From Thiohalophilus sp. (GTDB lineage Bacteria; Pseudomonadota; Gammaproteobacteria; UBA6429; Thiohalophilaceae), in assembly GCF_034522235.1 (NCBI RefSeq), contig NZ_JAXHLN010000003.1:2170001-2234000 (forward strand): 64,000 bases of DNA, read 5' to 3'. This document shows, one piece after another, positions 1 through 10,353 of the stretch (positions within the stretch are counted from its first letter, which is position 1; every line of letters starts with the position of its first letter). The translations under genes were made by a program, and so were the position numbers. The notes beneath the pieces are model-generated. The model was not told the DNA's origin and did not search any database. It saw only the letters and a list, made by a program, of their open reading frames with translations.

Positions 1-1
1 C

Positions 2-1855
2 CTAAATAGACAGTTTGCGCAGTTTCTTGCCCGCAACCGCCAGATTGACGATGGCCCGGGTCCCCATGATGGCGGTAAACATGGAGGTCAAGATCCCGAT
101 CGACAGGGTAATGGCAAACCCCTTGATCGGACCGGTACCAAAGACAAACAGCACCACAGCGGCGATCAGGGTCGTGATATTGGCATCGGCAATGGTCGAC
201 AGCGCCTTGGCATAGCCGGCACTGATCGAGGCCTGGGGCGAATTGCCATTTTGTAACTCCTCGCGGATACGCTCGAAGATTAACACATTGGCATCGACCG
301 CCATCCCCACGGTCAACACAATCCCGGCGATCCCCGGCAGGGTCAGCGTGGCCTGCAACATGGACAGCACCGCCACGATCAGCACCAGGTTCACCACCAG
401 CGCTACATTGGCGACCAGGCCGAAGCCGCGATACCAGAAGGCCATGAAGGCCAGTACCAGGATCATGCCGATGATGACCGAGCTGGTGCCCTTCTCGATA
501 TTGTCTTTACCCAGGCTGGGACCGATGGTGCGCTCTTCGATGATCCGGATCGGTGCGGCCAACGCCCCGGCGCGCAGCAGCAGGGCCAGATTGCTGGATT
601 CATTCGGCTCAAGACCGGTAATCTGAAAACGCTTGCTGAACACGCCCTGGATGGTCGCCACATTGATCACTTCCTCGACCTTGCGGGTAACGACTTTCTC
701 TTCACCATCCTCAAGGACCGTTTCGGGCTTGTATTCGATGAAGACCACCGCCATCGGCTTACCGATGTTCTGCTTGGTGACGCTGGCCATGCGGCTGGCA
801 CCGGCGCCGTCCAGATTGACAAACACCGCCGGGGAACCGGTCTCCTGATCGAACCCGGAGGTGGCATTGGTGATGCGCTCGCCGGTAATGATCACCCGCT
901 TTTTGAGCAAAACCGGATCGCCGCTACGCTCTTCATAGAGTCGTGAACCAAAGGGAACCCGGCCCCGCTGCGCCGCACGCACGTCATTTTCCACATCGAC
1001 GAGCCGGAACTCCAGTGTTGCGGTAGCACTGATGACAGTCTTGACCTGGGCACTGTCCTGTACCCCCGGCAACTGAATAACGACCCGCTCATCACCCTGA
1101 CGCTGGACAATCGGTTCGGCCACGCCCAGTTCGTTGATACGGTTACGCAGGGTTGTGATGTTCTGCTTGACCGCTGCTTTTTTGATCTCCGTTATCGCAC
1201 TGTCCGTCAGGCTGGCGAGAAGATAAAAAGCACCGCCACGTTCCTCTTCGATCAGCTGCAGGTCGCGCCGTTCGGCACTGATGGCGGCCTCGCCCGCCTC
1301 ACGCTCTTCGGCACCGGGAAAGCGCAGTTCCAGTGCCTCGTCTTTTTGTATTACCGACTGATAGCGAACTTTCGCCTCACGCAGAACAGTGCGCAGCTCA
1401 TTGCTCAGATCCTCGTAAGTCTGCTCCATCACCGTGTCGGTATCCACTTCCATCAGAAAGTGCAAACCGCCGCGCAAGTCCAGTCCCAGATACATCGGCA
1501 ACGCGCCAAGCCCGGTCAGCCAGGACGGCGCCGCCGGTGCCAGGTTCATCGCCGCAACATAATTGTCGCCCAGTCCCGAGCGAAGAATGTCGTTCGCCTT
1601 GAGCTGCTCCTCGACACCACCAAACCGTACCAACAAACCCTGTTCATCCAGTGTAATTCGGCTGTAGGGAATCTCATTGCCTTCCAGCAATTCCCGAACC
1701 CGGTGCTGCGCCGCGCTGTCGATCTGATTTTCGCCGGTGGCGGAGATCTGGATCGACGGGTCGGTGCCATAAACATTGGGCAAGGCGTAAACAAGGCCTG
1801 TCAGCAGAATCAACAGGATCAGAAGGTATTTCCAGAGTGGGTACTGATTGAGCAT
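2..1855 (-). CDS. secD: Protein translocase subunit SecD
   Basis: SecD is an inner-membrane partner of SecYEG that uses the proton motive force to help pull exported proteins into the periplasm. The 617-residue product has an N-terminal membrane segment (about residues 8-26), the conserved LGLDLRGG motif near residue 125, a large periplasmic region, and C-terminal membrane helices with the signature TVGMAVDANVLIFERIREE. Length fits gammaproteobacterial SecD. The stop codon lies at bases 2-4, so secF, which normally follows, would be outside the window. It is the last visible gene of a queA-tgt-yajC-secD run on this strand, 62 bp after yajC. Identification is secure. Confidence 0.97.
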   Translation of the reverse strand: MLNQYPLWKYLLILLILLTGLVYALPNVYGTDPSIQISATGENQIDSAAQHRVRELLEGNEIPYSRITLDEQGLLVRFGGVEEQLKANDILRSGLGDNYVAAMNLAPAAPSWLTGLGALPMYLGLDLRGGLHFLMEVDTDTVMEQTYEDLSNELRTVLREAKVRYQSVIQKDEALELRFPGAEEREAGEAAISAERRDLQLIEEERGGAFYLLASLTDSAITEIKKAAVKQNITTLRNRINELGVAEPIVQRQGDERVVIQLPGVQDSAQVKTVISATATLEFRLVDVENDVRAAQRGRVPFGSRLYEERSGDPVLLKKRVIITGERITNATSGFDQETGSPAVFVNLDGAGASRMASVTKQNIGKPMAVVFIEYKPETVLEDGEEKVVTRKVEEVINVATIQGVFSKRFQITGLEPNESSNLALLLRAGALAAPIRIIEERTIGPSLGKDNIEKGTSSVIIGMILVLAFMAFWYRGFGLVANVALVVNLVLIVAVLSMLQATLTLPGIAGIVLTVGMAVDANVLIFERIREELQNGNSPQASISAGYAKALSTIADANITTLIAAVVLFVFGTGPIKGFAITLSIGILTSMFTAIMGTRAIVNLAVAGKKLRKLSI

Positions 1856-1917
1856 GAAACACGTTCCCGGATTGAGTTCGCGGCCGGCTAAAACGCCGCC
1901 GCGCGCTGTGTTTGTCG

Positions 1918-2259
1918 TTATTCTTTGTTGATGGTCTTCAGGGTACCTTTGGGCAACACGTTGACCACAGATTGCTTTTGCAATTTGACCTCGATGTTAT
2001 CGGCCAGTTCCAGGTTGACATATTCGTCGCCCACTTCGGTCACTTTACCCGCCAGGCCGCCATTGGTCACCACCTCGTCACCCCTGGACAGCGCGGACAC
2101 GAGGTTACGATGTTCCTTGGCGCGTTTTTGCTGCGGGCGGATCAGCAAAAAATAGAAAATCACGAAAATCCCGACAAAGAAGATCAGCTGCGACATGATG
2201 TTGGGTTCCTGGGCTGCCGGCGCCGCCTGGGCCATGGCATCGGAGATGAAAAAGCTCAT
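1918..2259 (-). CDS. yajC: Sec translocon accessory protein YajC
   Basis: YajC is a small inner-membrane protein of the SecDF-YajC subcomplex. The 113-residue product has one membrane helix (about residues 25-43, rich in Ile/Phe/Leu) followed by the typical basic sequence IRPQQKRAKEH and a cytoplasmic domain with GDEVVTNGGLAGKV. Its position between tgt and secD is the standard arrangement. An alternative start at the internal Met of IMSQLIFF would leave almost no N-terminus, so the longer form is preferred. Confidence 0.96.
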   Translation of the reverse strand: MSFFISDAMAQAAPAAQEPNIMSQLIFFVGIFVIFYFLLIRPQQKRAKEHRNLVSALSRGDEVVTNGGLAGKVTEVGDEYVNLELADNIEVKLQKQSVVNVLPKGTLKTINKE

Positions 2260-2297
2260 AATCTGTCCCTTGCGTTTTGGAAGTTAGAGGGCCGCTA

Positions 2298-3416
<1,119 letters not shown>

Positions 3417-3440
3417 TTAGCCTTAATTTTATATTTGATT

Positions 3441-3588
3441 CACCGCAGAGACGCAGAGAACGCGGAGAAAGAAATAATTTTGAATTTTAAATGTTGAATT
3501 GTGAATGGAACCCGGCTCTAAAATTCAACATTCAACATTCAACATTCAACATTGTATCTTTGCGCCCTCTGCGCCTCTGCGGTAAAAA
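3441..3588. repeat. Composite intergenic hairpin repeat (classes A+B)
   Basis: The spacer between queA and tgt is a nested inverted repeat. The outer arms (about 3441-3468 and 3559-3588) are built on CGCAGAG and CTCTGCG units. The inner arms (about 3475-3507 and 3520-3553) are AT-rich, built on TTGAATT/TTGAATG and ATTCAAC, the latter as four tandem heptamers. The right arm ends 4 bp from the queA stop codon. The same architecture recurs at 9688 and 53571, and its parts recur at many other spacers in this window. Confidence 0.9.
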
Positions 3589-3592
3589 TGTT

Positions 3593-4630
3593 CTACTTCC
3601 GGATCAGGTACATCGCATCGCCGTAGCTGAAGAAGCGGTAGCGCTGTTCGACGGCGTGGCGGTAGGCGCGCATGACGTTGTCGTAACCGGCGAAGGCGCA
3701 GACCAGCATCAGCAGGGTCGATTCGGGCAGATGGAAGTTGGTGATCAGCCCGTCGACGATCTGAAACTCGTAGCCCGGATAGATAAAGATGTCAGTATCG
3801 CCAGTAAACGGCCGCAGGTGGCCGTCGCGTGCCGCCGATTCCAGGCAGCGCACGCTGGTCGTGCCCACCGCAATCACCCGCCCGCCTCGCTGGCGGGTCT
3901 GTTCAACCTGCTGGCAAACGGTCTCGTTCACCTCGACCCATTCGGCGTGCATGTGGTGTTCGCGAATTTCCTCCACCCGCACCGGCTGAAAGGTACCGGC
4001 ACCGACATGCAGCGTGACCCAGGCGGTCTCGATCCCCTGCGCCGCCAGCTGGGCCAGCATGGCCTCATCAAAATGGAGTCCGGCGGTGGGCGCGGCCACC
4101 GCGCCGGGGCGGCGGGCAAAGACGGTCTGATAACGCTCCCGGTCTGCCCTGTCATCGGCGCGACGAATATAGGGTGGCAGCGGCATGTGTCCCAGCTCAT
4201 CCAGTATCGTCAGCAAGGGGCGCTGGGGATCGTCGCGATCGGCGAGCCGCAGGCGAAACAGATCCCCCTCACGTCCCAGTACTGTCGCGCTCACGGTATC
4301 GTTCAGGTACAGGGTGGTGCCCGCCTTCGGGCTTTTACTGGCACGCACGTGAGCCAGTAAGGCATGGTCATCGAGCAAGCGTTCCACCAGCACCTCGATC
4401 TGTCCGCCGGTTTCCTTACGCCCGAACAGCCGCGCCGGAATCACCCGGGTATCGTTCATCACCAGCAGATCGCCAGGCTGTAGCAGCTCCGGCAACTGGG
4501 CAAACTGCCGATCCGCTATCTCACCAGTCGCGCCTTCCAGGCACAGCAAACGGCTGTCCCGTCGCTGTGCGGCGGGAACCTGGGCAATCAGCTCCTCGGG
4601 CAGATCAAAATGAAAATCCTGGCGTCGCAT
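3593..4630 (-). CDS. queA: S-adenosylmethionine:tRNA ribosyltransferase-isomerase QueA
   Basis: QueA transfers and rearranges the ribosyl part of SAM onto preQ1 in tRNA to form epoxyqueuosine. The open frame extends to 4750, but the family N-terminus ([17 protein letters not shown]) begins at the ATG at 4628-4630, and the longer version would run through the tRNA-Leu gene, so the 345-residue form is chosen. Typical sequences include [46 protein letters not shown] and [18 protein letters not shown]. It is divergent from tRNA-Leu and upstream of tgt. Confidence 0.96.
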   Translation of the reverse strand: MRRQDFHFDLPEELIAQVPAAQRRDSRLLCLEGATGEIADRQFAQLPELLQPGDLLVMNDTRVIPARLFGRKETGGQIEVLVERLLDDHALLAHVRASKSPKAGTTLYLNDTVSATVLGREGDLFRLRLADRDDPQRPLLTILDELGHMPLPPYIRRADDRADRERYQTVFARRPGAVAAPTAGLHFDEAMLAQLAAQGIETAWVTLHVGAGTFQPVRVEEIREHHMHAEWVEVNETVCQQVEQTRQRGGRVIAVGTTSVRCLESAARDGHLRPFTGDTDIFIYPGYEFQIVDGLITNFHLPESTLLMLVCAFAGYDNVMRAYRHAVEQRYRFFSYGDAMYLIRK

Positions 4631-4676
4631 GGCGGCGCATAGTAGCAGATTTGCACGCGTTCGACGCCAAACGCCC

Positions 4677-4705
4677 TTACAACCGAGGCCCGATTTGCCT
4701 ATAAT
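4677..4705 (+). promoter_or_regulatory. Sigma70-type promoter of tRNA-Leu
   Basis: A perfect -10 box TATAAT (4700-4705) lies 17 bp after TTACAA (4677-4682), a near-consensus -35. Twelve mostly G/C bases separate the -10 from the tRNA. GC-rich discriminators are known to make stable-RNA promoters growth-rate and ppGpp sensitive; that this one is so is inference. Confidence 0.7.
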
Positions 4706-4717
4706 GGCCGCCGCAAT

Positions 4718-4802
4718 GGCGCTCTGGTGGAATTGGTAGACACGCGGCACTCAAAATGCCGTGGGGCAACCCGTCCCGGTTCGAGTCCGGGGAGCGCTAC
4801 CA
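4718..4802 (+). tRNA. tRNA-Leu (anticodon CAA)
   Basis: The 85-nt sequence folds as a class II tRNA. The acceptor stem is GGCGCTC with GAGCGCT (first pair G-U), followed by A73 and an encoded CCA (4800-4802). The D-arm has AATTGGTAGACA, the anticodon stem is CGGCA/TGCCG with loop CTCAAAA, giving anticodon CAA (reads UUG). A long variable arm and the T-arm GGTTCGAGTCC are present. Its own promoter is just upstream and no other tRNA is adjacent. Confidence 0.95.
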
Positions 4803-4811
4803 ACTTAAACA

Positions 4812-4975
4812 CAGGGACGAGTGACGAGGGCCGAGGGACGAGGAAAAGCCCCCTACCCTGATTTCTTCCTTAATTTTCCGTCAATATAGAATCGCGTAAC
4901 CCGGCTGCAACGGCGCAGAGTCCGGAATTACGTAACCGCCTTTCCTCGTCCCTCGTAACTCGTCCCTCGGCCCTG
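4812..4975. repeat. Intergenic hairpin repeat (class C, GACGAGG units)
   Basis: Inverted arms at about 4812-4843 (GGGACGAG, GACGAGGG, CCGAGGGACGAGG) and 4944-4975 (CCTCGTCCCTCG, AACTCGTCCCTCGG) surround about 100 bp of non-repeated sequence. The locus lies between tRNA-Leu and the 3' end of pgi; the right arm ends 7 bp from the pgi stop. Nearly the same right-arm sequence recurs at 17309-17348, and a fuller copy is at 31175-31341. Confidence 0.85.
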
Positions 4976-4982
4976 TTATTTA

Positions 4983-6647
4983 TTATTTATCCGGACGCAA
5001 CGCCTTGTAGTAGTTGATGAGGCCATTGGTCGAGGTATCGTGGCTGTCGATCGGGTCGTTGTCGGCCAGTTCCGGCAGGATTTTGTCCGCCAGTTGTTTC
5101 CCCAGTTCCACGCCCCATTGATCGAAGGAGTTGATGTCCCAGATCACACCCTGCACGAACACCTTGTGTTCGTAGAGGGCAATCAACCGTCCAAGGGTAC
5201 GGGGATCGAGAGTGCGGAACAAAATGGTGTTGGTCGGTTTGTTACCGGGGAACACGCGATAGGGTAACAACCGTTCGATCTCCGCCGCGTCCAGTCCCTG
5301 GGCCTGCATGTCGGCGCGCGCCTCGGTCTCGGTCTTGCCGCGCATGAAGGCTTCGGTCTGGGCGAAGACGTTGGACATCAGGGTGCGGTGGTGATCGCGA
5401 ATGCAGTGCAGGCTGGTGATCGGGGCGAGGATGTCCGCCGGGATCAGTTTGGTGCCCTGGTGCATCAGTTGATAGAAGGCGTGCTGGCCGGTAATCCCCA
5501 GCTGACCGAACAGTACCGGACCGGTCTCGTAATCGGTGATGGGGTTGCCCTGGCGATCGACGCTCTTGCCGTTGCTCTCCATGTCCATCTGGCGCAGATA
5601 ATCGGGCAGGTATTTGAGGTGCTGATCATAGGGTAATACGGCATAGGTCTGGGTACCGAGAAAATTGTTGTGCCAGATACCGAGCAGGCCCAGGATCACC
5701 GGCATATTCTGTTCCAGCGGCGCACTACGAAAATGGCGATCCATATCGCAGGCGCCCTGCAACATGGCCTCGAAATGATCCATGCCCACCGAAATGGCGA
5801 TACTCAGCCCCACCGCCGACCACATGGAATAGCGACCACCAACCCAGTCCCACATGCGAAAGATGTTGGACTCGGGAATACCGAATTCCACGGCGGCGGG
5901 GACGTTATCACTGACCGCGATAAAATGGCGATCGATGGCGCTCTCGTCCCCGGCGATCTGGCGGAACCATTTGCGCGCGGTTTTGGCGTTGACCAGGGTA
6001 TCCTGCGTGGTAAAGCTCTTGGAGACGATAATAAACAGGGTGGTTTCGGGCTTGATCGCTTCCAGCGTGTCGAGAATGTGGTTCTCGTCCACATTGGAGA
6101 CAAAATGCATGCGCAGATCGTGGATGGCGTACGGCCGCAGGGCCTCGCAGGCCATTACCGGCCCCAGATCCGAACCGCCCACCCCGATGTTCACCACATC
6201 GGTGATCGGCTGGCCGGTATAGCCCCGCCACTGCCGGGAACGGATGGCGTCGCTCAGCTCGCGCATCTGCGCCAGCACCGCCTGAACCTGGGGCAGAACA
6301 TCCTCCCCCTCGACCCGGATCGGCCCCGACTCGGGATCGCGCAGCGCCGTGTGCAGCACGGCACGCTGCTCGGTATGGTTGATCGCCTCGCCGCTGTACA
6401 TGCGCTCAATCCACGCCGGCAATTCGCACTGCCCGGCCAGTTCCAGCAACTGCGCCCGCGTCTCGTCGGTGATCCGGTTCTTGGAATAATCCAGAAGCAG
6501 ATCATCCAGCGTCAGCGAGAAACGGGCAAAGCGGTCCGGTTCGCTGTCGAACAGCTCGCGCATGTGAACCGATTCAATGGTTTTGGCGTGCTGCTGCAGG
6601 GCCTGCCAGGCTGGCAGAGCGGTACGGGATACGGGGGCGGAGTCCAT
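4983..6647 (-). CDS. pgi: Glucose-6-phosphate isomerase
   Basis: Pgi interconverts glucose-6-phosphate and fructose-6-phosphate in the cytoplasm. The 554-residue product carries NIGVGGSDLGPVMACEAL, the phosphate-binding FIIVSKSFTTQDTL, WVGGRYSMWSAVGLSIA (family signature), and FDQWGVELGKQLADKI near the C-terminus. Several in-frame ATGs exist up to 6680. The one at 6645-6647 is preferred because GAGAGG sits 7 bases upstream and the protein then begins MDSAPVSRTALPAWQ. It is divergent from ppc. Confidence 0.95.
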   Translation of the reverse strand: MDSAPVSRTALPAWQALQQHAKTIESVHMRELFDSEPDRFARFSLTLDDLLLDYSKNRITDETRAQLLELAGQCELPAWIERMYSGEAINHTEQRAVLHTALRDPESGPIRVEGEDVLPQVQAVLAQMRELSDAIRSRQWRGYTGQPITDVVNIGVGGSDLGPVMACEALRPYAIHDLRMHFVSNVDENHILDTLEAIKPETTLFIIVSKSFTTQDTLVNAKTARKWFRQIAGDESAIDRHFIAVSDNVPAAVEFGIPESNIFRMWDWVGGRYSMWSAVGLSIAISVGMDHFEAMLQGACDMDRHFRSAPLEQNMPVILGLLGIWHNNFLGTQTYAVLPYDQHLKYLPDYLRQMDMESNGKSVDRQGNPITDYETGPVLFGQLGITGQHAFYQLMHQGTKLIPADILAPITSLHCIRDHHRTLMSNVFAQTEAFMRGKTETEARADMQAQGLDAAEIERLLPYRVFPGNKPTNTILFRTLDPRTLGRLIALYEHKVFVQGVIWDINSFDQWGVELGKQLADKILPELADNDPIDSHDTSTNGLINYYKALRPDK

Positions 6648-6795
6648 TGATATACCTCTCATTAATCCGTCATAATTCATTAACTTACGGTGTTTATAAA
6701 GATACTAACACGCTGCCCCGGCAAGGCAACCATTGTTCCCAGCCTTTTCGGATCATACAGAAAAAATTCCGTCAAGGGACACACTCCTCAGTTTG

Positions 6796-6806
6796 GCGGC
6801 TATAAT
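6796..6806 (+). promoter_or_regulatory. Possible -10 element for ppc
   Basis: The pgi-ppc divergent spacer (6648-6842) contains TATAAT at 6801-6806 on the + strand, 36 bp before the ppc start. No good -35 lies 16-18 bp upstream, so this is a weak call based on the -10 box and location alone. No operator-like palindrome was noticed in this spacer. Confidence 0.35.
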
Positions 6807-6842
6807 GTGCGGTCATTTTGTAACCGATACAGTCAAACCACC

Positions 6843-9677
6843 ATGGCGGCAGAAAAAAAATCCTCGCAAGACGGGTCCCGTCAAACCGGCAGTCGGCCTG
6901 TGCACGACAAACCGTTGCGTTCCCGGGTCAAACTGTTCGGCAACATCCTTGGCGAGATCCTGCGGGAGCACGCCGGGGAGCAGGTGTTCAACGCCGTGGA
7001 GACCTTGCGCAAGGGCCATATCAGCCTGCGCAATACGGACAATCCGCACAAGCGCCACAAGCTGGCCGAGTATACCGCCACACTCGATGCCGAAACCCTC
7101 GTGCATGTGGTGCGCGCCTTCGCCATCTATTTCAGTCTGGTCAATATCGCCGAAGAGTCCTTCCAGCATCGCATGCGCCGTCGTGACGCCGCTAAAACCG
7201 GCCCTACCTGGAAAGGATCCTACCACGCCATATTAAAAGAGCTGGAAGGCGACGGCATCGAACCGGCGCAGATCCAGACCCTGCTGGATCGGCTGGCCTA
7301 CATTCCCGTCTTCACCGCTCATCCGACCGAGGCGAAACGCCGCACCATCCTTGAGGCCCTGCGGCGCATCTTCGTGATCAGCGAAGAGCTGGACATCCCC
7401 GGCCTGACGCTTAATCAGCGTGAGGAAATCCAGGAAAAACTGCGCCGCCATATCCGGATCCTGTACAAAACCAACGAGGTCCGGGTGGACAAACCGCAAG
7501 TGCTGGACGAGGTCAAAAACGGGCTCTATTACTTCAAGGAATCGCTGTTCGACGCGGTGCCGGACACCTACCGCAATCTGGAAAAATCCCTTAACCACAT
7601 CTACGGCCGTGACCATGGGGTGAGCGTACCAAGTTTCATTCGCTTCGGCTCCTGGATCGGCGGCGACCGCGACGGTAATCCGTTCGTCAAACCGCAAACC
7701 ACCGTCAAGGCCGTCAACATGATGGCTCACGCCGCCGTGGAGGAATACGCCGAGCGCGTCCGCCGCCTGAGCCGGACCCTGACCCACTCTTCCCAGCTGT
7801 GTGAACCCAACGCGGCCTTTAACGACAGCCTGCAAGCGGATGAACAGCGCTATCCGCACATCTTTGCCGACCATCCTCACCGTTTTAAACAGGAACCCTA
7901 TCGGCGCAAGCTGTTCCTCATGCACAAGCGACTGCAGGCGACCCTGGACAAGCTGCAGTCACGCATCGCCGATGCCGAGTATGTCGGACTGGGTTGCGGT
8001 TATATCAACGAACATGAGCTGCTCAAGGATCTCTATCTGATCCGCGATTCGCTCATCAGTCACGGCGACAAGGTCATCGCCGACGGTGAATTGCAGAACC
8101 TGACCCGGCTGGTGGAAACCTTCGGGTTCTATCTGGCCCATCTGGATATTCGCCAGGAATCGACCATCCACACCGAAACGGTCAGCGAAATCATTCACCA
8201 GATCGACGGCAGCGACTATAGCGCACTGGATGAAGATGGCCGGCTGCACAAACTGGCCGAACTGATTCGCCAGTCGCCCGCGGAGATCGACACCGAAAAA
8301 CTGAGCGAGATGAGTCGGGAGACCTTCGAGGTGTTCCAGGTCATGACCCGTCTACGCGAAGAAGTCAGCCCGCACACCTTCGGCAGTTACGTTATCTCCA
8401 TGACCCATCAGGCCAGCCATGTGCTGGAAGTGATGTTCCTCGGCTGGCTGGCCGGACTGGCCGGCTACCGTGACGGCAAGCCGTTCTGCCATATTCATAT
8501 TTCGCCGCTGTTCGAGACGGTCAACGATCTGGCACATATCGAACCGGTGATGAACAAACTGCTGGATATCCCGACCTATACCGAACTGCTCAATGCCGCG
8601 GACAACACCCAGGAAGTGATGCTGGGTTATTCCGACTCTTGCAAGGACGGCGGCATTCTCGCCTCCACCTGGAATCTGTATCAGGCCCAGCAGCAGATCA
8701 CCGCCCTGACCCAGCAACGCGGGATCCGCTTGCGCCTGTTCCACGGTCGCGGCGGCACCATGGGCCGCGGCGGCGGTCCGACCCATGATTCGATCCTGTC
8801 GCAACCGACCGGCACCGTGCACGGCGAGATCAAGTTCACCGAACAGGGTGAAGTGCTCTCCTATAAATACAGCAACCAGGAGACCGCCGTTTACGAGCTG
8901 ACCATGGGCATTACCGGACTGCTCAAGGCCAGCCGCAACCTGATCGAACCACCGCCGCCGGATAATCCGGAATACCTGGATATCATGGCGCAACTGGCCA
9001 AAACCGGTGAACAACATTATCGCGAACTGACCGACAACACGCCCGGCTTTCTGGATTACTTCTACGAGGCCACCCCGGTGTCGGAAATCGGCCTGCTCAA
9101 CATCGGCTCGCGTCCCTCGCACCGCAAGAAAACCGATCGCTCCAAGGAGTCAGTGCGCGCCATCGCCTGGGTCTTCGGCTGGGCCCAGTCGCGCCATACG
9201 ATCCCCGCGTGGTACGGCATCGGCATGGCACTGGAAAAATGGGTCGGTCGCAGTCCGGAAAAACTGCAAAAGCTGCAGGAGATGTACCATCAATGGCCCT
9301 TCTTCCGCGCCCTGCTGAGCAATACCCAGATGTCGCTGTTCAAGGCCGACATGCACATCGCCCGCGACTACGCCGATCTGTGCAAGGACCCGAAAACCGC
9401 GGACACCATCTACAAGATGATCAACGCCGAGTACAACCGCACCCGCCTGCGCGTACTCGAGGCCGCCCGGCTGCAGGAGTTGATGGCCGAAACCCCCAAC
9501 CTCGCCCTCTCCCTCACCCGACGCAATCCCTATCTGGATCCCCTCAACCAGATCCAGCGCATCCTCATCGAACGCTTCCGCGACGAGTCGTGCAGCGAGG
9601 AAGAACGCAACCACTGGCTCAATCCGCTGTTGCGCAGCATCAACGCTATCGCCGCGGGAATGCGCAACACTGGTTAA
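6843..9677 (+). CDS. ppc: Phosphoenolpyruvate carboxylase
   Basis: Ppc carboxylates PEP with bicarbonate to oxaloacetate, refilling the TCA cycle; in an autotroph it supplies C4 precursors. The open frame starts at 6690, but the ATG at 6843 (MAAEKKSSQ) is chosen because upstream residues are not family-like and cover the promoter region; the ribosome site is weak. The product is 944 residues. Catalytic sequences are VFTAHPTEAKRRT, GSWIGGDRDGNPFV, FHGRGGTMGRGGGPTHDS, and the C-terminal GMRNTG. Full length and intact. The exact start is less certain than the identity. Confidence 0.96.
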   Translation: MAAEKKSSQDGSRQTGSRPVHDKPLRSRVKLFGNILGEILREHAGEQVFNAVETLRKGHISLRNTDNPHKRHKLAEYTATLDAETLVHVVRAFAIYFSLVNIAEESFQHRMRRRDAAKTGPTWKGSYHAILKELEGDGIEPAQIQTLLDRLAYIPVFTAHPTEAKRRTILEALRRIFVISEELDIPGLTLNQREEIQEKLRRHIRILYKTNEVRVDKPQVLDEVKNGLYYFKESLFDAVPDTYRNLEKSLNHIYGRDHGVSVPSFIRFGSWIGGDRDGNPFVKPQTTVKAVNMMAHAAVEEYAERVRRLSRTLTHSSQLCEPNAAFNDSLQADEQRYPHIFADHPHRFKQEPYRRKLFLMHKRLQATLDKLQSRIADAEYVGLGCGYINEHELLKDLYLIRDSLISHGDKVIADGELQNLTRLVETFGFYLAHLDIRQESTIHTETVSEIIHQIDGSDYSALDEDGRLHKLAELIRQSPAEIDTEKLSEMSRETFEVFQVMTRLREEVSPHTFGSYVISMTHQASHVLEVMFLGWLAGLAGYRDGKPFCHIHISPLFETVNDLAHIEPVMNKLLDIPTYTELLNAADNTQEVMLGYSDSCKDGGILASTWNLYQAQQQITALTQQRGIRLRLFHGRGGTMGRGGGPTHDSILSQPTGTVHGEIKFTEQGEVLSYKYSNQETAVYELTMGITGLLKASRNLIEPPPPDNPEYLDIMAQLAKTGEQHYRELTDNTPGFLDYFYEATPVSEIGLLNIGSRPSHRKKTDRSKESVRAIAWVFGWAQSRHTIPAWYGIGMALEKWVGRSPEKLQKLQEMYHQWPFFRALLSNTQMSLFKADMHIARDYADLCKDPKTADTIYKMINAEYNRTRLRVLEAARLQELMAETPNLALSLTRRNPYLDPLNQIQRILIERFRDESCSEEERNHWLNPLLRSINAIAAGMRNTG

Positions 9678-9687
9678 TAAAAGATCT

Positions 9688-9831
9688 TCACCGCAGAGGC
9701 GCGGAGAAAAAATAATTTTGAATTTTAAATGTTGAATTGTGAATGGAAATCGTTCCTGAAATTCAAAATCTAGAATTCAACATTCAAAATTATATTTTCA
9801 CACACTCTGCGCCTTTGCGCCTCTGCGTTAC
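9688..9831. repeat. Composite intergenic hairpin repeat (classes A+B)
   Basis: It begins 10 bp after the ppc stop codon. Outer arms (9688-9707, CCGCAGAGGCGCGGAGA; and 9803-9831, CTCTGCGCC/CTCTGCG units) enclose inner AT-rich arms (9713-9746 TTGAATT units; 9759-9794 ATTCAA units). The left half is close to identical to the left half of the copy at 3441-3588, including the stretch AATGTTGAATTGTGAATGG, showing recent common origin. Confidence 0.9.
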
Positions 9832-9841
9832 AGAGCTTTTT

Positions 9842-9874
9842 AAAAATAGAAAAGGGCCGGTAAACCGGCCCTTT
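9842..9874 (-). terminator. Rho-independent terminator after the DsrE-like gene
   Basis: On the minus strand AGGGCCGG-TTTA-CCGGCCCT is followed by TTTTCTATTTTTA. It lies 30 bp after the stop of the periplasmic DsrE-like gene at 9904. Confidence 0.85.
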
Positions 9875-9903
9875 GTGCAGTCGAGCTTGTCCGTAAAACA
9901 CGG

Positions 9904-10353
9904 TTACGGACGAATGTAGGTGTAACCCTGTTCCTGCAGCTCGGTGATCCGGGCAACGCCGCCGGGAACCACTTCAACACCTTCGGCCAGGGCCGGCTTT
10001 TTACCTTTTTTGCTCTCGATCTTGGCCATGGTATTGGCGCAGGCATTGAAGTTGATATTCTGCATGGCCATGCTCTCAACGCGCGAGGCATTTGCACCGT
10101 TTTTGGTAAGCAGGCTCAGTCCCGGCCCATAGGCAACAATCTGCACGTCAACATTATCCATGCCGTACGCTTTTTGCAGGTTTGCAGCATTATTCAGGGC
10201 AATCTTCTGGGTGCGGGCATCATCCGTACTGACCTGGATAATCACCTTGTGATCCGGATCCATCGGCCCCGCCAGGGCAGTCTGCCCCAGAAAGACAGTA
10301 GCAAGTACAACCGAAACCAGTCCGCCTTTTACAAAATTCGTTACCGTATGCAT
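9904..10353 (-). CDS. Periplasmic DsrE/DsrF-like protein
   Basis: The 149-residue product has an N-terminal signal peptide (basic residues, then GGLVSVVLATVFLGQTALA; cleavage after ALA) followed by a DsrE-fold domain: HKVIIQVSTDDARTQKIALNN, VQIVAYGPGLSLLTKNG, and a conserved Cys in FNACANTM. Exported DsrE-like proteins are common in sulfur oxidisers, but the substrate and partner are unknown. Start choice: two in-frame ATGs occur; the second (10351-10353) has AAGGAG 7 bases upstream, while the first is too close to it. It is a single-gene unit with its own terminator, converging on ppc. Confidence 0.8.
   Translation of the reverse strand: MHTVTNFVKGGLVSVVLATVFLGQTALAGPMDPDHKVIIQVSTDDARTQKIALNNAANLQKAYGMDNVDVQIVAYGPGLSLLTKNGANASRVESMAMQNINFNACANTMAKIESKKGKKPALAEGVEVVPGGVARITELQEQGYTYIRP

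Noticed and set aside
4631-4750. N-terminal extension of QueA
   Set aside because: It would be antisense through tRNA-Leu and its promoter, and the family N-terminus begins at 4630.
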